A stretch of DNA of 64,000 nucleotides from Kitasatospora viridis. GTDB taxonomy: Bacteria > Actinomycetota > Actinomycetes > Streptomycetales > Streptomycetaceae. The notes under the pieces are model-generated. The model was not told the origin of the DNA, did no database searches, and saw only the letters and a list, made by a program, of their open reading frames with translations. Below, in pieces: positions 41,733 through 50,127 of the stretch. The position numbers were made by a program, and so were the translations under genes. Location: the NCBI RefSeq assembly GCF_007829815.1, contig NZ_VIWT01000001.1, positions 4,053,501 to 4,117,500 on the forward strand, given 5' to 3'. Numbering within the stretch: position 1 is the stretch's first letter; the number at the start of each line of letters is the position of its first letter.

Positions 41733-42427
41733 CCCGGGTTCGGCTGCGCCGGGGCGGGGGTGCCCCGGTGCAGCCAGGCCCGTTCGGCGGCTGTCCAGGC
41801 CGTGGTGGTGAGCAGGTAGAGGGCGGCTGCGAGCGGGACCAGGGCGGCGAACAGTACGGTGCCGAAGGCCAGGTACGGGGCGATGCCCGCGCCCGGGGTA
41901 CCGGCGGTGACCGCTGCCCGGGCCTTGCGGTAGCCGAGCAGGCCCAGGCACCCCAGTGCCGCGTAGAGCGCGCCGAAGACGGCCAGTTGGGCGGGGGTGT
42001 GCGCGGCGGTGACGTGCAGGCCGAGCGGCACGCCGGCCAGGGTGTGGCCGAGCAGGTCGTTGGGCCGCCCGGCCACCCGGGCCAGCGTGAAGAGCCGGTA
42101 CATCACCGAGAAGAACGGCAGCTGCACCAGCATCGGCAGGCAGCCGGCGAACGGCGAGGCCTGCTCGGCCTTGTAGAGCTCGGCGAGTTCGGCCCGCAGC
42201 CGTTCGGGCCGGTCCTTGTGCTGCTTCTGCAGCTCGGCGACCCGGGGTGCCAACCTGGCCCGGGCCCGCTCGCCGCGGGCGGCCGCGCGGGCCAGGGGGT
42301 GCAGTGCGAGGCGCACGCAGAGGGTGAACAAGACGATCGCGGCGGCGGCCGGGACGAAGCCGGCCAGGGTGGTCACCGCGGTGTGGGCGAGACCCACGGC
42401 GGGGTCGATGAAGGTGAAGAGGAACAT
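41705..42427 (-). CDS. YidC/Oxa1-family membrane insertase (second copy type)
   Basis: 240 aa. It has five membrane helices: an N-terminal FVPAAAAIVLFTLCVRLALHPL with the conserved Arg, a charged cytosolic loop (RLAPRVAELQKQHKDRPERLRAELAELYK), then SPFAGCLPMLVQLPFFSVMYRLF. The length is short and lacks a long periplasmic domain, as in Gram-positive YidC2. The main yidC of such genomes sits near dnaA, so this is a paralogue. A DUF6412 gene is directly upstream in the operon. Confidence 0.9.
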   Translation of the reverse strand: MFLFTFIDPAVGLAHTAVTTLAGFVPAAAAIVLFTLCVRLALHPLARAAARGERARARLAPRVAELQKQHKDRPERLRAELAELYKAEQASPFAGCLPMLVQLPFFSVMYRLFTLARVAGRPNDLLGHTLAGVPLGLHVTAAHTPAQLAVFGALYAALGCLGLLGYRKARAAVTAGTPGAGIAPYLAFGTVLFAALVPLAAALYLLTTTAWTAAERAWLHRGTPAPAQPNPGQPRVQPAR

Positions 42428-42496
42428 GCTGGGGGTGCCCTCCGGCGTCTGACGGGATGTGAGACGGCGGACGGCCGCGTGTCGGCGGCAGTGGCC

Positions 42497-42508
42497 TGAC
42501 GGTGCGTT
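42497..42508 (+). repeat. TGACGGTGCGTT variant element
   Basis: One-base variant of the dispersed TGACGGTGCGTC element. It overlaps the TAA stop (42507-42509) of the DUF6412 gene. Confidence 0.5.
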
Positions 42509-42833
42509 ACGCGGCCGTCGGGGCCGCGCCCGGTGCCCTGGGCCGTCGGCGGCCCCTGGCATCCGGATCGCGTTGCGGGAGGAAGGCGGTGCGCCAGGCC
42601 CGCCGGCGCAGCGTGCCGTCGCGGACGGCCTGCGGGGCGCGGGCCCCCAGTAGGCGGGCCAGCACCCGGCCCAGCACCTGCAGCGCGGCGACCGTGCCGG
42701 CGGCCGCGACCAGGGCGGTGGCGGCGGCCAGCACGGTCAGGCCGAGGGAGGAGTGCGGGTCGCCGGGCAGCAGGGCCGCGGTGAGCAGGCGCAGCAGGCC
42801 GAGGAGCAGCGCGAACGGATGCGGGGTGGGCAT
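42507..42833 (-). CDS. DUF6412-like small membrane protein
   Basis: 108 aa from the ATG at 42833 (an upstream in-frame ATG adds 7 residues). Two hydrophobic helices (about 6-25, 35-60) are followed by a basic C-terminus, RRRAWRTAFLPQRDPDARGRRRPRAPG, which is the hallmark of proteins encoded beside yidC-like genes in streptomycetes. The role is unknown, probably linked to the YidC paralogue 79 bases downstream. Confidence 0.8.
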   Translation of the reverse strand: MPTPHPFALLLGLLRLLTAALLPGDPHSSLGLTVLAAATALVAAAGTVAALQVLGRVLARLLGARAPQAVRDGTLRRRAWRTAFLPQRDPDARGRRRPRAPGAAPTAA

Positions 42834-42875
42834 CGCCGGGCCTCCTCGGGGCAACTGGTGCAGGGCGCTCTGAGG

Positions 42876-42887
42876 TGATGGTACGTC
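42876..42887 (+). repeat. TGATGGTACGTC variant element
   Basis: Two-base variant of the dispersed element. It overlaps the TGA stop of the Gfo/Idh/MocA gene (42886-42888 on the minus strand). Confidence 0.4.
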
Positions 42888-43956
42888 AGTCGATGATGAC
42901 GGTCTGCCCGGTGGCGGCGGAGTGCCGGGCGGCCTCCAGCACGGTGAGGGTGGCCACCGCGTCCATCGGGTCCACCGGCGGCGGGGTGCCGGTGGTCAGG
43001 GCGTGCGCCAGCTCGGCGTAGAAGGCGGGGTAGTCGCCGAGCTCGGTGGGGACGGTGGTGTGCGCCTCGTCGGTGCCGAGGGTGCCGTGCCGGGACGGGT
43101 CCTCGGCGCCCCACGGGATCCGGGTGTCGGGGCGCAGCCCGGCCCGCAGGTCGGCTTCCTGCGGGTCCAGGCCGTACTTGACGTAGCCGGCGGTGTCGCC
43201 GAGCACCCGCAGCCGGGGGCCGGCCAGCGGGGCCAGTGCGCTGGTCCACAGGTGCGAGCGGACGCCGGAGGCGTGGCTGAGCGCGAGGAAGGCGTCGTCG
43301 TCGACCACCGCGCCGTCCCGGCGGACGTCGATCTCCGCGTACACCGAGGAGACCGGGCCGAACAGCGTCAGCGCCTGGTCCACCAGGTGGCTGCCCAGGT
43401 CGTAGAGGGTGCCGCCGGCCTCGGCCGGGTCGGCCAGTTCGCGCCAGCCGGCCTTGGGCTTGGGCCGGAACCGCTCGAACCGCGACTCGAACCGGTGCAC
43501 CCGCCCGAGCGCGCCGTCCTCGACCAGCCGGCGCGCGGTGCGGAAGTCGTTGTCCCAGCGCCGGTTCTGGAACACCGTCAGCAGGGCGCCGCGGGAGACC
43601 GCCAGCCCGCACAGCGCCCGCGCCTCGGCGGCGGAGGTGGCCAGCGGCTTGTCCACCACGGTGGCCAGCCCCGCGGTGAGCGCGGCCCGGGCCAGCGGCA
43701 GGTGGGTCCGGTTGGGCGTCGCCACCACGACCACGTCGTACTCGTCGGCCCGGTCGAAGACCTGCTCGGGCCGGTCCAGCGGCTTGGCCTCCGGGTGCGC
43801 TGCGGCCAGCTCGGCCCGCCGCTCGGGGTTCGCCGTCACCACGGCGGCCAGCCGCAGCCCGGGTGTGGTGGCGATCAGCGGGGCGTGGAAGGCGGCGCCG
43901 GCCAGCCCGTAGCCGAGCAGCGCGACGCGGTAGGGGGCGGGGGAAGCGGTAGTCAT
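42886..43956 (-). CDS. Gfo/Idh/MocA-family NAD(P)-dependent oxidoreductase
   Basis: 356 aa. The N-terminal Rossmann fold has VALLGYGLAGAAFHAPLI, VVVATPNRTHLPLARAAL and the catalytic-lysine motif VVDKPLA. The C-terminal alpha/beta domain includes GGTLYDLGSHLVDQALTLFG with the family His. It oxidises a sugar or cyclitol, or reduces an oxo-sugar; the substrate cannot be read. It is monocistronic, upstream of the DUF6412/yidC pair, and no clear ribosome site precedes its ATG. Confidence 0.9.
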   Translation of the reverse strand: MTTASPAPYRVALLGYGLAGAAFHAPLIATTPGLRLAAVVTANPERRAELAAAHPEAKPLDRPEQVFDRADEYDVVVVATPNRTHLPLARAALTAGLATVVDKPLATSAAEARALCGLAVSRGALLTVFQNRRWDNDFRTARRLVEDGALGRVHRFESRFERFRPKPKAGWRELADPAEAGGTLYDLGSHLVDQALTLFGPVSSVYAEIDVRRDGAVVDDDAFLALSHASGVRSHLWTSALAPLAGPRLRVLGDTAGYVKYGLDPQEADLRAGLRPDTRIPWGAEDPSRHGTLGTDEAHTTVPTELGDYPAFYAELAHALTTGTPPPVDPMDAVATLTVLEAARHSAATGQTVIID

Positions 43957-44137
43957 ACCGGCGAGTCCATCACACGCGGTGGTCGGGAGCCGGGAGGGCG
44001 CGTCCGCCGCGAGGTGGCACGAGGCTCGTCGAGCATGTCTGATGAATCGTCAACAATGCTTTTCTGTATCCGACTTCATGATTTCCGGCAATCACGCGAA
44101 CCGGTGCCGGCGGGCGCTCCGCGGGTAGACTCGTCGA

Positions 44138-44371
44138 GTGGCGACTGTGAGGGTGCGACGCGTCGAGGTGCCGCAAGCACTCCGGGAGAGCTCGGGGCTG
44201 GTCGCCGCCTACAACGTGGTGGTGGTGCGGGAGGCGAGCGTGCTGGGGGCCACCGCGGTGCGCTTCAAGAGCCCGGTGGGACGGGTGGTCTGGCGCACGG
44301 CCCAGCCGATCCACCAGATCGCCGTGCCCAAGCTGCTCAAGCGGGCGAGCCGGTCGCTGTCGGCGGGCTGA
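44138..44371 (+). CDS. Conserved small protein of unknown function
   Basis: 77 aa from GTG. RRVEVPQALRESSGLVAAYNVVVVREASVLGATAVRFKSPVGRVVW is a compact beta-rich sequence ending in a basic helix (VPKLLKRASRSLSAG). TAGACT ends exactly 6 bases before the GTG, predicting leaderless translation and supporting this start. No family recognised. The 180 bases upstream contain an AT-rich stretch (about 44035-44095). Confidence 0.75.
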   Translation: MATVRVRRVEVPQALRESSGLVAAYNVVVVREASVLGATAVRFKSPVGRVVWRTAQPIHQIAVPKLLKRASRSLSAG

Positions 44372-44573
44372 CCGGTGGGCTGACCGGTCGGAGGGCCCGC
44401 TGGTGCACTGCCCCTGACCTCGGTTGTCCGGCAGTCGGCGGCCCCTGACGGGAGCGGGGCCCGGCCGATAGGCTGGGCGCGTTGGGGCAGCCATCCGGCG
44501 CTCCGGCCGGCCGCGGGTGTCCGGTTCGGTGCCAGTCGGGAATTTGTTGGAACCATCGCAAGGAGACACCGAC

Positions 44574-45353
44574 GTGGCAGAGCGAAAGCCCATCGAGTCG
44601 TGGCTGACCGACATGGACGGGGTCCTCATCCACGAGGGCACGCCGATCCCGGGGGCGGACGAGTTCATCCGGCGGCTGCGGGAGTCGGGCAAGCCGTTCC
44701 TGGTGCTGACCAACAACTCGATCTACACGCCGCGCGACCTGGCGGCCCGGCTGGCCGGGATGGGCCTGCACGTGCCGGAGGAGTGCATCTGGACCTCGGC
44801 GCTGGCCACCGCGAAGTTCCTGCGCGGGCAGCGGCCGGGCGGGACGGCGTACGTGATCGGCGAGGCGGGCCTGACCACGGCGCTGTACCAGGCCGGGTAC
44901 GTGCTGACCGACAACCAGCCGGACTACGTGGTGCTGGGCGAGACCCGCACCTACAGCTTCGAGTCGCTGACCAAGGCGATCCGGCTGATCAACGCCGGCG
45001 CCCGGTTCATCTGCACCAACCCGGACGAGACCGGCCCGTCCACCGAGGGCGTGCTGCCGGCCACCGGCTCGGTGGCCGCGCTGATCACCAAGGCGACCGG
45101 CGTGGAGCCGTACTTCGTCGGCAAGCCGAACCCGCTGATGATGCGCGAGGCGCTGAACACCGCCGGGGCGCACTCGGAGAGCGCGGTGATGATCGGCGAC
45201 CGGATGGACACCGACATCGTGGCCGGCATGGAGGCCGGCATGGAGACGGTGCTGGTGCTGACCGGGCTGACCGCGGCCGAGGACGTGGAGCGCTTCCCGT
45301 ACCGGCCGACCCGGATCGTGAAGTCGATCGCGGACCTGATCGAGCTGATCTGA
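44574..45353 (+). CDS. HAD-IIA family phosphatase (NagD-like)
   Basis: 259 aa from GTG, AAGGAG 8 bases upstream. The HAD motifs are complete: WLTDMDGVL (nucleophile Asp13, acid Asp15), VLTNNSIY, the GKPNP Lys and MIGDRMDTDIVAGMEAGM. The C2B cap lies between. NagD-type enzymes hydrolyse nucleotide or sugar phosphates; 4-nitrophenyl phosphatase and glycerol phosphate are also known in the family. The end is followed by a 28-bp tandem repeat and a hairpin. Confidence 0.92.
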   Translation: MAERKPIESWLTDMDGVLIHEGTPIPGADEFIRRLRESGKPFLVLTNNSIYTPRDLAARLAGMGLHVPEECIWTSALATAKFLRGQRPGGTAYVIGEAGLTTALYQAGYVLTDNQPDYVVLGETRTYSFESLTKAIRLINAGARFICTNPDETGPSTEGVLPATGSVAALITKATGVEPYFVGKPNPLMMREALNTAGAHSESAVMIGDRMDTDIVAGMEAGMETVLVLTGLTAAEDVERFPYRPTRIVKSIADLIELI

Positions 45354-45358
45354 GCGGG

Positions 45359-45414
45359 CCGATCTGAGCGAGCCGATCCGGGAGAGCCGATCTGAGCGAG
45401 CTGACCCGGGAGAG
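45359..45414 (+). repeat. Two near-identical 28-bp tandem repeats
   Basis: Units 45359-45386 and 45387-45414 (CCGATCTGAGCGAGC... ...CCGGGAGAG) differ at three positions and are flanked by partial units on both sides. They occupy the gap between the HAD gene and the shared terminator. Confidence 0.9.
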
Positions 45415-45423
45415 CCGATCGGT

Positions 45424-45458
45424 GACTGCCGCGCCCTGGTGAACGGGGCGCGGCAGTC
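45424..45458. terminator. 13-bp hairpin between convergent genes
   Basis: GACTGCCGCGCCC and its complement around a 9-base loop, between the HAD gene and the ThDP-enzyme gene. Confidence 0.85.
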
Positions 45459-45464
45459 CCGTGT

Positions 45465-48011
45465 TCAGGCGCGGCCGCTCCGGCGGGCCGCCTCGCCGGC
45501 CCGGCGGGCGGTGCGGGCGATGGTGAAGGCCACCTCGTGCAGTTCGTCGCGCTGCCAGCCGGAGGCGCCGGCCGGGCTCATGCCGTCGCCCTCGTTGTTG
45601 TGCGAGAGCAGCACCGAGTAGACGTCGACCACGCCGGGGGTGCGCAGCCGTTCGCCCAGCTCGTCGAGGCACCCGGCGACGTCCTCGATGTGCCGGTGGC
45701 GCACCGTCAGGTCGCCGTAGCGCTGCTCGCCCTCGGGCTGCAGCAGGTGCAGCACCCGGGTCTGCCGGTCGGCGGTGGCGCCGGCCTGGGTCTCCCGGTA
45801 GGTGCGGATCACCGAGTGGCCGCCGTCGACCAGCCGGAAGACGGTCAGGTTGCCGGCCGGCCGGGCGCCGTAGAGCACCGACTGCTGGATCAGGGTGGGC
45901 AGGATGTCGGGCACCAGGCCGGTCGCGCCGTCCCCGACGAAGGCCAGCACGTTGCCCTCCCGGGTGAGCGCGACCGAGGGCACGGCCTGCAGCGCGTCGC
46001 CCATCAGGGCCCGGCCGTACCAGCCGGAGAAGCCGGTGCCGGTGCGCGGCAGGTTGCGGATCGCCGACATGGCGCCCCGCCCGACGTCGTACAGGCCGGT
46101 GTAGCGGTAGTCGTGACGGGTGATCAACTCGTCGAGCAGGCCGCCGAGGTGGTGGTAGAAGTAGTTGGGGCTCATCGGCAGCAGCGGCAGCTGGTGCACC
46201 ATGTCCGAGGCGCTGTCCCGGGTCTCGTCGATCGCCGCGCGCCGCAGCGCCAGCACCTCGGGATCCACCCGGACCCGGTCGCGCAGCTCCCGCAGCAGAC
46301 CGGTGGCGTCCGCGTGCACCTTGAGGTCGGCGAACGGGGCGAGGTGCGAGGCGTCCCTGGTCACCTGGGCGATGTGCAGGGAGCGGTCCAACTGGCGGGG
46401 CTGGAACGGGGTGGCCAGCTCCGGGATCCGGCTGTTCAGGAAGAGCAGCGACTGGTCGGCGCGGCGGCGCAGCCAGCCCTGCTGGTGCAGGAAGTCGTGC
46501 ACCCGGGCCGAGCAGCCGAACATGCCCAGCGTGCCCAGGTACTCCGGCACCCGTTCGCCCCGGTGGTAGCGGGCCACCGTGCCGGGGCGGGTCGGCGAGT
46601 CGGCCAGCGCGATGCCGGCGGTGCGGGCCAGCTCGTAGGTGAGCTCGCGCTGCTGCTCGTCCAGCGGTCCGCACTGCCACAGCATCCGGACCGGCTGCTG
46701 TCCGACCAGCCGGGCCAGTTCGGCCAACACGTCCTCGCCGACCCGCAGTTCGCCGGCCGGCCGGGGCTCGGGGAGCACCAGGTCGGGCGGCGTCGCGGCG
46801 TCCAGCACCGCGTTGGAGACCAGCAGCACCACCGGCCCCCGGTCGGCCCGGTAGGCCTCGAAGGCGGTGGCCAGGTCCTCGGTGAGCCGGGCCGGGTCGT
46901 CCAGGTAGACGCCCTCCAGCCGGCGGGCCCTGAGCACCTCGCGGGAGTCCTCGGCCGCGTGCACCGTGCCCTGGAACGGGAACCAGGCGTCGGTGGGGGA
47001 GTCGGCGCAGACGATGAACCCGCGGGCCCGGGACTCGCGCAGGTTGGCCAGGGTGCCGCGGAACTCGTCCACCATGCCGTTGGTGACCACGATCAGGAAC
47101 GGCGCCGCGTCCAGCTGCCAGCGGGCCAGCGCCCCGGCGGCCAGCGCGTGCTCGCTGGGCCCGCGCAGCACCGGGTTGCCGCCCTGCTCGGCCAGCACTT
47201 CCAGTTCGCCGATCAGCCCGGTGACCAGCGAGCCGGTGTAGTAGTGCAGCCCCCAGTCGTGGCCGGCCCGGGCGGTGAGGAACCCGGTCAGCGCCCCGGC
47301 CAGCGCCCGCTGGGCCGGCGCGGAGCCGCGCAGCGCGTCCGCCGCGTCGTGCATCTGCACGAAGTCGGCGAGCGCCCGGACCACGTCGGCGGCGAGCAGT
47401 TCGGGGCGCCCGGGCAGCTGCCGGACCGCGTACGGCGGGGCGAGCCGGGTCGGGTCGGCGGCGCGTTCGGGCTCGGTGTAGACGTGCACGGTGTAGGCCG
47501 ACAGGTCGGCCCGCAGCCCGGCGGGCAGGCGCTCGGCCAGCTCGGCCAGCGCGGGGCCGACGGTGTCGGCCAGCGGGTCGGTGCTCAGGCCGGCGCCGGC
47601 GGCGTCGACCAGCAGCAGGGCCAGGGTGTCGGTGTGTCCGGCCGAGGCGGCGGCGGCCAGCACGGCCGGCAGTTCGGCGAGGGTGTCCGCGGTCAGCTGC
47701 TCGACCCGCTGGTCGGCGAGCGCGCGGTTGAGGAAGCGGCGCGCCCGGCGCACCGTCTCGGCGTGGACCGGGTCCGCGTCCGGCCGGTGGGCCGGCTGGT
47801 CGCCGGTGGCGTCGCGCAGCGCGGCGGCCACGGTGTCGTGGAACGCCGGGTCGGTGCCGACGCCGACCACCAGCAGGCGCTCCGTCAGCTGTGCCGCCGG
47901 TCCACCGCTCGGGGGTGCGGTGCGCTCGCTGCGCGGCGGTGCCGTCCGCCCGCCGCTGCGCGGGGCCGGCCGTTCGCTGCTCAGCAGTGCTGTCCGTTCA
48001 CTGCTCTGCAT
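45465..48011 (-). CDS. Unusual thiamine-diphosphate-dependent enzyme with extra N-terminal domain
   Basis: 848 aa from an ATG with GGAGGG upstream. Residues 1-40 are Ser/Arg/Pro repeats. About 45-230 is an extra domain I do not recognise. About 250-420 resembles the PYR domain: GPSEHALAAGALARW has Glu287 where the catalytic Glu of ThDP enzymes lies, followed by FLIVVTNGMVDEFRG. About 470-590 resembles the central Rossmann-like domain (GIALADSPTRPGTV). About 620-790 resembles the PP domain, with GDGATGLVPDILPTLIQQ at 693, but the expected second Asn of the GDG...NN motif reads VDGG. Closest overall to the acetolactate synthase/decarboxylase superfamily; the product is unknown. Confidence 0.72.
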   Translation of the reverse strand: MQSSERTALLSSERPAPRSGGRTAPPRSERTAPPSGGPAAQLTERLLVVGVGTDPAFHDTVAAALRDATGDQPAHRPDADPVHAETVRRARRFLNRALADQRVEQLTADTLAELPAVLAAAASAGHTDTLALLLVDAAGAGLSTDPLADTVGPALAELAERLPAGLRADLSAYTVHVYTEPERAADPTRLAPPYAVRQLPGRPELLAADVVRALADFVQMHDAADALRGSAPAQRALAGALTGFLTARAGHDWGLHYYTGSLVTGLIGELEVLAEQGGNPVLRGPSEHALAAGALARWQLDAAPFLIVVTNGMVDEFRGTLANLRESRARGFIVCADSPTDAWFPFQGTVHAAEDSREVLRARRLEGVYLDDPARLTEDLATAFEAYRADRGPVVLLVSNAVLDAATPPDLVLPEPRPAGELRVGEDVLAELARLVGQQPVRMLWQCGPLDEQQRELTYELARTAGIALADSPTRPGTVARYHRGERVPEYLGTLGMFGCSARVHDFLHQQGWLRRRADQSLLFLNSRIPELATPFQPRQLDRSLHIAQVTRDASHLAPFADLKVHADATGLLRELRDRVRVDPEVLALRRAAIDETRDSASDMVHQLPLLPMSPNYFYHHLGGLLDELITRHDYRYTGLYDVGRGAMSAIRNLPRTGTGFSGWYGRALMGDALQAVPSVALTREGNVLAFVGDGATGLVPDILPTLIQQSVLYGARPAGNLTVFRLVDGGHSVIRTYRETQAGATADRQTRVLHLLQPEGEQRYGDLTVRHRHIEDVAGCLDELGERLRTPGVVDVYSVLLSHNNEGDGMSPAGASGWQRDELHEVAFTIARTARRAGEAARRSGRA

Positions 48012-48031
48012 GGCTGTTGACCCTCCGTCGG

Positions 48032-49099
48032 TCACTGGTCGGAACTGGGCACGGCCTCGATCAGGCTCTCCGCGCGCGCCGAGCGCAGCGGAGCGGAGCG
48101 GACCGCCCGGACCTCGAAGCCGGCGGTGCTGAGCAGGGTGCGGTACTCGGCCTCGGTGCGGTCCCGGCCGTCCAGGGTGAGCAGCATCAGCAGGTCGATC
48201 AGCCGGCCCTGGAAGGCGGCCTGCGCGGCCCGCTCGTTCGCGGGCGGCTCGACGGCGGCGCCGGGCTCCTCCTCCAGCCGCTCGAAGACCAGCAGCCGGC
48301 CGTGGGCGGGCATCGCCTCGCGGACCCGGCGCAGGATCGCGACGGCCTGCTCGTCGTCCCAGTTGTGCAGCACCCGGGTGAGCGTGTAGACGTCGCCGCC
48401 GGTGGGCAGCGGGTCGAAGAAGCTGCCGGGGGCGAACTCGACCCGGTCGGCCAGGCCCGCCTCGGTGAGCTTGGTGCGGGCCTGGTCGACCGCCTTGGGC
48501 AGCTCGACCAGCACGCCGCGGGCCTGCGGGTGCCGGGCGAGCACCCGGGCCAGCAGCCCGCCGTCGCCGCCGCCGACGTCGACCAGGGTGCCCAGGCCCG
48601 ACAGGTCGGTGCCGGCCAGTGCGGTCGGCACCGAGGCGGTGCCCATCGCGGCGGAGAACGCGGCGCTGGTCTCGGGGTGCTGCTCCAGGTAGCTGTAGAA
48701 CGGCGCGCCGTGCACCTTCTCGAAGGCCGGCTGCCCGGTGCGCAGGGTGTGCAGGATCTCGCCGAAGGACTGGTACACCTCCTCGCCGAAGAGGGTCGCG
48801 GCGACCGCGCTGGAGCGGGTGGTGCCGGTGCAGAGCAGCCGGGTGACGGGGGTGAGCCCGTAGCGGTCCCGGTCCTCGGTGAAGAGTTCGGCGGCGGCGA
48901 GCACGCCGAGCACCCGGCGCAGCGCGTGCGGGTCGGCGCCGGTCTCGGCGGCCAGTTCGGCGACCGGGCGGGGGCCGTCGGCCAGCAGGTCGGGCACGCC
49001 GAGTCGGGTCAGCGCGTAGCAGCACTGGGCGGTCCAGCCGCCGGTGAGCACGCCGAACATGGCGACGCGCTCGGCGTATCCGGGGGTGCGCTCGGTCAT
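48032..49099 (-). CDS. SAM-dependent O-methyltransferase (plant-type/AcnMT family)
   Basis: 355 aa. The N-terminal dimerisation/winged-helix part (ALTRLGVPDLLADGPRPVAELA) is followed by the SAM site LVDVGGGDGGLLARVL and the family end motifs LHNWDDEQAVAILRRVREAM. This is the family of secondary-metabolite O-methyltransferases such as those for polyketides or aromatic acids. It overlaps the SGNH gene by ATGA and is followed 20 bases on by the ThDP gene, all in one operon. Confidence 0.93.
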   Translation of the reverse strand: MTERTPGYAERVAMFGVLTGGWTAQCCYALTRLGVPDLLADGPRPVAELAAETGADPHALRRVLGVLAAAELFTEDRDRYGLTPVTRLLCTGTTRSSAVAATLFGEEVYQSFGEILHTLRTGQPAFEKVHGAPFYSYLEQHPETSAAFSAAMGTASVPTALAGTDLSGLGTLVDVGGGDGGLLARVLARHPQARGVLVELPKAVDQARTKLTEAGLADRVEFAPGSFFDPLPTGGDVYTLTRVLHNWDDEQAVAILRRVREAMPAHGRLLVFERLEEEPGAAVEPPANERAAQAAFQGRLIDLLMLLTLDGRDRTEAEYRTLLSTAGFEVRAVRSAPLRSARAESLIEAVPSSDQ

Positions 49100-49806
49100 T
49101 CGGGGGCTCCGGGGGTCGCGGGGGCGGCGGCGGACAGGTGGGCGCCGAGGCGGCGGACCGCCTCGGCGGCGGAGATCGCGTGGCAGCGGCGGTTGCCGTG
49201 CCGGCCGTCGGCGCTGAAGATGTCGCCGCCGGCGGCCGGATGGTCCGTCAGGTCCAGGTGCAGGGTGGCGAGTTCGGCGGCGAGCGCGCGGGTGGCGGCG
49301 GTCAGTTCGGCGAGCCGCCGGTCGAGTTCGCGCTGCGCCTCGGGGGAGAGCCGGGGCGAGCGGGCGCCGGCGAACATGCTCACCGTGATCACGTCGGCGC
49401 CGTGCTCGCGCAGCGGCGTGATGACGGCGCGCAGCTCGTCGGCGGTGGCGGCGGCGTCGAAGGACTGGCGCAGGATGTCGTAGCCGCCGCAGGCGACCAG
49501 CGCCAGGTCGGGTCCGAACTCCAGGGCGGCGGCCAGCTGGGTGGCCCGGACCTTGGCGGCGGGGATGTTGCGCCGGCCCAGGTTGAGGTACGTCAGGTCG
49601 GGCCGCACGGCGGTCAGTTCACGGGCGATCCGGGTGGCCCAGGGCTCGTCGGGGTAGCCGGCGACGGGGTCGCCGAGCCCCTCGGCGACGCTGTCGCCGA
49701 GGACGGCGAACCGCCGCCAGGGGTGTCCGGCGAGCAGGCGTTCGGCCTCGTGCTCGCGTAGGCAGTAGGGGTCGGCGGCTTCGCCGCTCAGTTGCTCGCT
49801 CAGCAT
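49096..49806 (-). CDS. SGNH/GDSL-family hydrolase
   Basis: 236 aa from ATG 49806; a TTG at 49821 would add five residues. The block I motif AVLGDSVAEGLGD gives the nucleophile Ser. The third block is GGYD rather than the usual GGND. The terminal Asp/His pair is in FSADGRHGN. It has no signal peptide, so it is cytosolic and fits a tailoring ester hydrolase or acyltransferase for a small metabolite rather than a secreted lipase. It is first in the operon with the methyltransferase and ThDP enzyme. Confidence 0.9.
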   Translation of the reverse strand: MLSEQLSGEAADPYCLREHEAERLLAGHPWRRFAVLGDSVAEGLGDPVAGYPDEPWATRIARELTAVRPDLTYLNLGRRNIPAAKVRATQLAAALEFGPDLALVACGGYDILRQSFDAAATADELRAVITPLREHGADVITVSMFAGARSPRLSPEAQRELDRRLAELTAATRALAAELATLHLDLTDHPAAGGDIFSADGRHGNRRCHAISAAEAVRRLGAHLSAAAPATPGAPE

Positions 49807-50127
49807 GACGTCGCTTCGCAATCGTTCGTGGTTGGTGGCTTGGTCTCGCGCTCCTGCCCAACAGCCGCGGCGAGTCTAGAGCACGACCGGTCGCGCTTTT
49901 TTTGGTTCGCGGGACGTTCGCACGGTGTTCTCCCATATGGGGAGGGGGTGTGTCGGGGGAGGCTGTCGCAGGGGCGTGAGAGGGTGCTGACGGGCAGTGA
50001 TTGCTTGCCGGGCATGATCATGGCCGCTTTGCCGAAAGTTAAACTGCACGATCGTTCGTCCAAGCGGTACTCTCGGGTAGTCGCCCGATCGCGGCTGATC
50101 CGCCGCGCCCGCCAACCGGAGGGGCTC
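49807..50127. promoter_or_regulatory. Divergent promoter region with repeated ATCGTTCGT
   Basis: 321 bases between the SGNH operon (minus) and the exporter (plus), lower in GC than the flanks, including a run of seven T near 49895. ATCGTTCGT occurs at 49821-49829 and 50051-50059, one near each start, in the same orientation. It is a candidate operator for one regulator controlling both transcripts; no regulator gene lies in the window beside it. Confidence 0.6.

Noticed and set aside
45537..48020. Open frame of 827 codons opposite the ThDP-enzyme gene
   Set aside because: Gly/Val/Gln/Arg-rich shadow. The minus-strand frame has domain motifs, a ribosome site and operon context.
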